This document shows positions 6,047-8,079 of a stretch of DNA of 8,079 nucleotides, one piece after another. The notes under the pieces were generated by a model that was not told the origin of the DNA, ran no database searches, and worked only from the letters and a program-made list of their open reading frames with translations. Positions within the stretch are counted from its first letter, which is position 1. Each line of letters starts with the position of its first letter. The translations under genes were made by a program, and so were the position numbers. The DNA lies in the NCBI GenBank assembly GCA_002385545.1, contig DGDR01000040.1:5214-13292 (forward strand), given 5' to 3'. Source of the stretch: Clostridium sp. UBA3947 (GTDB taxonomy: Bacteria > Bacillota > Clostridia > Clostridiales > Clostridiaceae).

Positions 6047-7204
6047 TTGAAGAAGAAGATATTTACGGCACTCTTGTCGCTGGGATTAGTTTTTTCAATG
6101 AATGTAACTGTAATGGCTGATACCATTCAAGAGCTAGAACAACAAAAGCAGCAAATAATTCAACAACAGAATGAAGCAAAAGCACAAAGAGATGCGTTTT
6201 TAAGCTCTTATAATAGTATGAAGGAAACAGTAGAGGATATAGAGATAGAATTACAAATGATGGATTCTAAAATCGAAACTCTAATTAATCAGATAAATGC
6301 TAATGAAAAAGACTTAGAAGCAACCAATCAGGAAATAGAAAAAACACAGAAAGAAATTACAGAAAAAGAAGAAGACATTAAAGAGAAACAGGAAGTACTT
6401 GATCAAAGAATGACTGCTCTATACAAGAGTGGAACTAATGGATACATATCCATCATACTAAAGTCAGAAGGTTTAGGAGATTTTATATCAAGAATAGAAG
6501 CTGTAAACAAGATAGCTGATTATGACAAGAAGATAATAAATGAAATGAATGAACAGAAGAAAGAGCTAGAAGAGCAAAAGGCTACCTTGGATTTACAGAA
6601 GATAAAGATAGAAAAATTAAGGGCAGAAAATATAGCAAAGAAGGCAGAGTTAGACAAGTCTAAGAGTGAACAACAAGCAATCTTAGCAGAAAACCAAGCT
6701 AAGATGAAAGAGTTTGATGAAAAGGTAAACTACTACTATGATCTCATTAGTAGATTAGAAGCGCAAAAGCAGGAAAAGGATAGACAAATAACAATATTAA
6801 GGAATAGAGCCCAAAGCAGTAGTAGCACATCAAGAGGAACTACAAGCGCTAATTACTCAAGCGATGCCTTAGTTCAATATGCTTTAAGCTTTAGGGGAGT
6901 TCCCTATAAGTGGGGAGGTACAACGCCATCAGGCTTTGATTGTTCTGGATTTGTACAATACGTATACGCACACTTCGGAATTCATTTAAGCAGAACAACC
7001 TATACTCAGATTAAAGAGGGAGTGGCAGTATCCAGAAATAATTTACAACCAGGAGACTTAGTATTCTTTGGTTATGGCTCACCTCATCACGTAGGTATTT
7101 ATATAGGAGATAATGCTTATGTACATGCTCCTCAAACAGGAGACGTAGTTAAAATATCTCCATTAACAAGAAAAGATTACATGGGCGCAAGAAGAGTAAG
7201 ATAA
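6047..7204 (+). CDS. Secreted coiled-coil NlpC/P60 peptidoglycan hydrolase
   Basis: Predicted cell-wall D,L-endopeptidase of PcsB/CwlO type, 385 residues. The TTG start gives a classic signal peptide: MKKK, hydrophobic 5-19, cleavage after VMA (24). A long coiled coil runs from about 26 to 255. It is interrupted by a PcsB_CC-like segment (RMTALYKSG at 121-129, then SEGLGDFISRIEAV at 140-153). A Ser/Thr-rich linker (256-271) precedes the NlpC/P60 domain (273-385), with catalytic Cys299 in FDCSGF, His348 in HHVGIYIG and third residue His360 in YVHAP. In known PcsB and CwlO the coiled coil is contacted by FtsEX, which switches on the hydrolase; that partner is not in the window. The open frame continues upstream to a TTG at 5981, but that adds 22 residues before the signal peptide without a ribosome binding site. 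The gene has its own promoter, leader and terminator. Confidence 0.93.
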   Translation: MKKKIFTALLSLGLVFSMNVTVMADTIQELEQQKQQIIQQQNEAKAQRDAFLSSYNSMKETVEDIEIELQMMDSKIETLINQINANEKDLEATNQEIEKTQKEITEKEEDIKEKQEVLDQRMTALYKSGTNGYISIILKSEGLGDFISRIEAVNKIADYDKKIINEMNEQKKELEEQKATLDLQKIKIEKLRAENIAKKAELDKSKSEQQAILAENQAKMKEFDEKVNYYYDLISRLEAQKQEKDRQITILRNRAQSSSSTSRGTTSANYSSDALVQYALSFRGVPYKWGGTTPSGFDCSGFVQYVYAHFGIHLSRTTYTQIKEGVAVSRNNLQPGDLVFFGYGSPHHVGIYIGDNAYVHAPQTGDVVKISPLTRKDYMGARRVR

Positions 7205-7206
7205 TA

Positions 7207-7234
7207 AAAACCGAAGGCATAAGCCTTCGGTTTT
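7207..7234 (+). terminator. Intrinsic terminator of the NlpC/P60 gene
   Basis: AAAACCGAAGGC (7207-7218) and GCCTTCGGTTTT (7223-7234) form a perfect 12-bp stem with an ATAA loop, 2 bases past the stop codon. Its symmetry means it may also act on leftward transcripts. Confidence 0.9.
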
Positions 7235-7235
7235 A

Positions 7236-7336
7236 GTTTGCCTTGAGAAAAAGGCGCTACTACGTTTTTAAGGTCAACGCTTTTTGATGTCAAGGATTAA
7301 GGGAAATTTTGCGGAGTGCAAAGCTCTTAATTTTTT
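7236..7336 (+). other. Hairpin-dense intergenic segment, possible small RNA
   Basis: Two further hairpins lie between the hydrolase terminator and the abrB terminator. In the first, CCTTGA (7241-7246) pairs with TCAAGG (7290-7295) and encloses AAAAA-g-GCG (7248-7256) paired with CGCTTTTT (7278-7285). In the second, ATTAAGGG (7296-7303) pairs with CTCTTAAT (7324-7331) and encloses TTTGC (7308-7312) paired with GCAAA (7318-7322); it ends in T6 (7331-7336), like a rightward terminator. No promoter is evident, so it could be a 3'-end-derived RNA, a degenerate mobile hairpin element or a back-up terminator. Confidence 0.35.
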
Positions 7337-7341
7337 ACATT

Positions 7342-7373
7342 AAAAAAGTAAAGGCTTAAAAGCCTTTACTTTT
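7342..7373 (-). terminator. Intrinsic terminator of abrB
   Basis: AAAAGTAAAGGC (7344-7355) and GCCTTTACTTTT (7362-7373) form a perfect 12-bp stem with a six-base loop. Read leftward from abrB it ends in a T-run (7347-7342) and lies 10 bases past the stop codon. It should also work partly for rightward transcripts. Confidence 0.85.
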
Positions 7374-7383
7374 GGAAGAAATA

Positions 7384-7629
7384 TTATTTTTCAGTTTTTA
7401 TATCATCTAGACAGTGTTTGCAAATATTTTTGCCTTTGTAGTTTATAACATCTCTTGCATCTCCGCAGAATATACAAGCTGGCTCATATTTCTTTAATAT
7501 GATCTGCTCTCCATCTACGTAAATCTCTAAAGCATCCTTTTCAGCGATATCTAGAGTTCTTCTTAGTTCTATAGGAATAACAATTCTTCCTAATTCGTCT
7601 ACTCTTCTTACTACACCTGTTGATTTCAT
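7384..7629 (-). CDS. abrB: AbrB-type transition regulator with C-terminal zinc ribbon
   Basis: DNA-binding protein of 81 residues. The N-terminal swapped-hairpin AbrB domain (1-49) is nearly that of Bacillus AbrB: STGVVRRVDELGRIVIPIEL, RRTLDIAEKDALEIYVDGE, IILKKY. The C-terminal part differs from Bacillus AbrB (94-96 aa): it has CIFCG (52-56) and CKHC (70-73), a Cys4 zinc-ribbon pattern that I recall from clostridial relatives. In Bacillus the protein represses stationary-phase and sporulation genes during growth; targets here are unknown. AGGGAGG (7644-7638) sits 8 bases before the ATG at 7629. An in-frame ATG at 7662 would add 11 residues but lies about 6 bases from the predicted transcription start with no ribosome binding site. 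It is convergent with the hydrolase gene. Confidence 0.93.
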   Translation of the reverse strand: MKSTGVVRRVDELGRIVIPIELRRTLDIAEKDALEIYVDGEQIILKKYEPACIFCGDARDVINYKGKNICKHCLDDIKTEK

Positions 7630-7637
7630 TTTTTGTT

Positions 7638-7644
7638 CCTCCCT
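7638..7644 (-). promoter_or_regulatory. Ribosome binding site deciding the abrB start
   Basis: On the minus strand AGGGAGG ends 8 bases before ATG 7629-7627. It supports the 81-residue form over the longer reading from 7662. Confidence 0.85.
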
Positions 7645-7674
7645 TTTTACATACTTCGACATATTTGTAATTAT

Positions 7675-7703
7675 ATTATAGCAAATATGTAATTAACAGT
7701 CAA
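7675..7703 (-). promoter_or_regulatory. Promoter of abrB
   Basis: On the minus strand TTGACT (7703-7698), a 17-base spacer and TATAAT (7680-7675) form a near-consensus sigma-A promoter. A second TATAAT (7675-7670) overlaps downstream. The predicted start near 7668 gives a leader of about 40 bases. AbrB proteins commonly repress their own promoter; the flanking sequence is AT-rich as their sites tend to be, but no specific site can be assigned. Confidence 0.75.
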
Positions 7704-7869
7704 ATACTGTTTTGCAAAAAACCTCATTAAGTTGCAAATTTCTTTATGAAGTATTTTCTAATAATTAATATACTACCATATTATTGAAAAGTCAATATGC
7801 TTTTTCAAAATATATGTTTTTTTGACAAATGCCAAGAACCATTGAAAAAACATGGTTTATGAAAATACT

Positions 7870-7898
7870 TTGAATTAAATGTTAACGGTTGTTAATAT
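7870..7898 (+). promoter_or_regulatory. Possible rightward promoter with internal dyad
   Basis: TTGAAT (7870-7875), 17 bases and TAATAT (7893-7898) resemble a sigma-A promoter. The perfect dyad TTAAC-N4-GTTAA (7882-7895) sits in the spacer and overlaps the -10 box, a typical repressor-site position. No open frame follows before the end of the window, and AT-rich DNA makes chance matches likely. Confidence 0.3.
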
Positions 7899-8011
7899 TT
7901 ATAGCTAAAAAAGTAAAAAAATGCATATGTAAAAATTAGAAATTTAAAAAATAGTAATAATATGGATTCATATCCTTGGTATTTGTCGAATTATCGCGCT
8001 TAATGTTGTTA

Positions 8012-8029
8012 TTTACCTCAAAAGGTAAA
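8012..8029. repeat. Small perfect inverted repeat
   Basis: TTTACCT (8012-8018) and AGGTAAA (8023-8029) form a perfect 7-bp dyad with a CAAA loop. It is followed by A-rich DNA on the plus strand, so it is not a terminator. It could be an operator or the first hairpin of a leader for a gene beyond the contig. Confidence 0.35.
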
Positions 8030-8060
8030 AAATTTTCAGAAAAATTAATCAAATTACATG

Positions 8061-8079
8061 CTGTCTCTTATACACATCT
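8061..8079. other. Nextera transposase adapter (artefact)
   Basis: The final 19 bases, CTGTCTCTTATACACATCT, are exactly the reverse complement of the Tn5 mosaic-end adapter used in Nextera libraries. They are untrimmed sequencing adapter, not genome. Genomic sequence therefore ends at about 8060. Confidence 0.97.

Larger units (their letters stand above)
7704..8060. other. AT-rich non-coding region upstream of abrB
   Basis: I see no gene in these roughly 357 bases on either strand; the longest frames lack ribosome binding sites. Small dyads are present: AACCAT/ATGGTT (7837-7842 and 7852-7857), TTAAC-N4-GTTAA (7882-7895) and TTTACCT/AGGTAAA (8012-8018 and 8023-8029). None is followed by a T-run on the matching strand, so they do not look like terminators. 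In Bacillus metS lies beyond abrB, but no T-box or start of such a gene is visible here before the contig ends. Confidence 0.6.

Noticed and set aside
5958..6052. Canonical c-di-AMP (ydaO/yuaA) riboswitch
   Set aside because: Only the GGAACC-hairpin-GGTTAAT part looks similar. The conserved GTAGGG and CAGCTAACCTCG segments and the closing P1 stem are missing, so it is reported only as a resemblance.
7630..7662. Eleven-residue N-terminal extension of AbrB
   Set aside because: The ATG at 7662 lacks a ribosome binding site and lies almost on the predicted transcription start. AGGGAGG precedes ATG 7629, which gives the usual AbrB N-terminus.
7829..7873. Tiny 14-codon open frame upstream of abrB
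   Set aside because: It has no ribosome binding site, the DNA is very AT-rich, and it overlaps the AACCAT/ATGGTT dyad; a chance frame.

Overview
The window looks like chromosomal DNA from a low-GC, Gram-positive bacterium, most likely a Clostridia-type Firmicute. The evidence is AT-rich intergenic DNA, strong AGGAGG-type ribosome binding sites, consensus sigma-A promoters, use of TTG and GTG starts, an AbrB-type transition regulator, and an rsmI/abrB neighbourhood like that of Bacillus and Clostridium. It appears to be a whole short contig, or the end of one: the last 19 bases are an exact Nextera transposase adapter and are not genomic.

Layout. Bases 1-372 carry no convincing gene. They hold a nested set of inverted and direct repeats (54-264) and the asnS terminator. 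asnS (373-1764, minus) is a complete asparaginyl-tRNA synthetase. Divergent from it is a two-gene unit (1911-3607, plus): a UPF0718/DUF318-type permease with a His-rich loop and a TIGR03943/DUF1980 membrane protein, also with a His-rich loop. They resemble the Bacillus YcgR/YcgQ pair and are probably concerned with zinc or another transition metal. A stand-alone glucose-type PTS EIIA gene (3684-4163) follows, with a perfect consensus promoter and its own terminator.

Next is an RNA-modification pair: a TrmN6/YabB-like tRNA methyltransferase (4250-4990) and RsmI, the 16S rRNA 2'-O-ribose C1402 methyltransferase (4995-5840). Then comes a secreted coiled-coil NlpC/P60 peptidoglycan hydrolase of the PcsB/CwlO type (6047-7204). 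It has a roughly 145-nt structured leader that could hide its ribosome binding site. Convergent with these is abrB (7384-7629, minus), carrying a C-terminal Cys4 zinc ribbon. The order methyltransferase, rsmI, convergent abrB matches the yabB-yazA-yabC-abrB region of Bacillus subtilis, but without yazA and with the hydrolase gene inserted.

Bases 7704-8060 hold no gene. They are very AT-rich, with several small dyads and one possible rightward promoter.

Most of the window is ordinary housekeeping DNA, and no clearly new multi-gene system is visible. The parts most worth a second look are the hydrolase leader, the nested palindrome at the left end, the hairpin-dense gap between the hydrolase and abrB, and the His-rich metal-transport pair with its upstream dyad.
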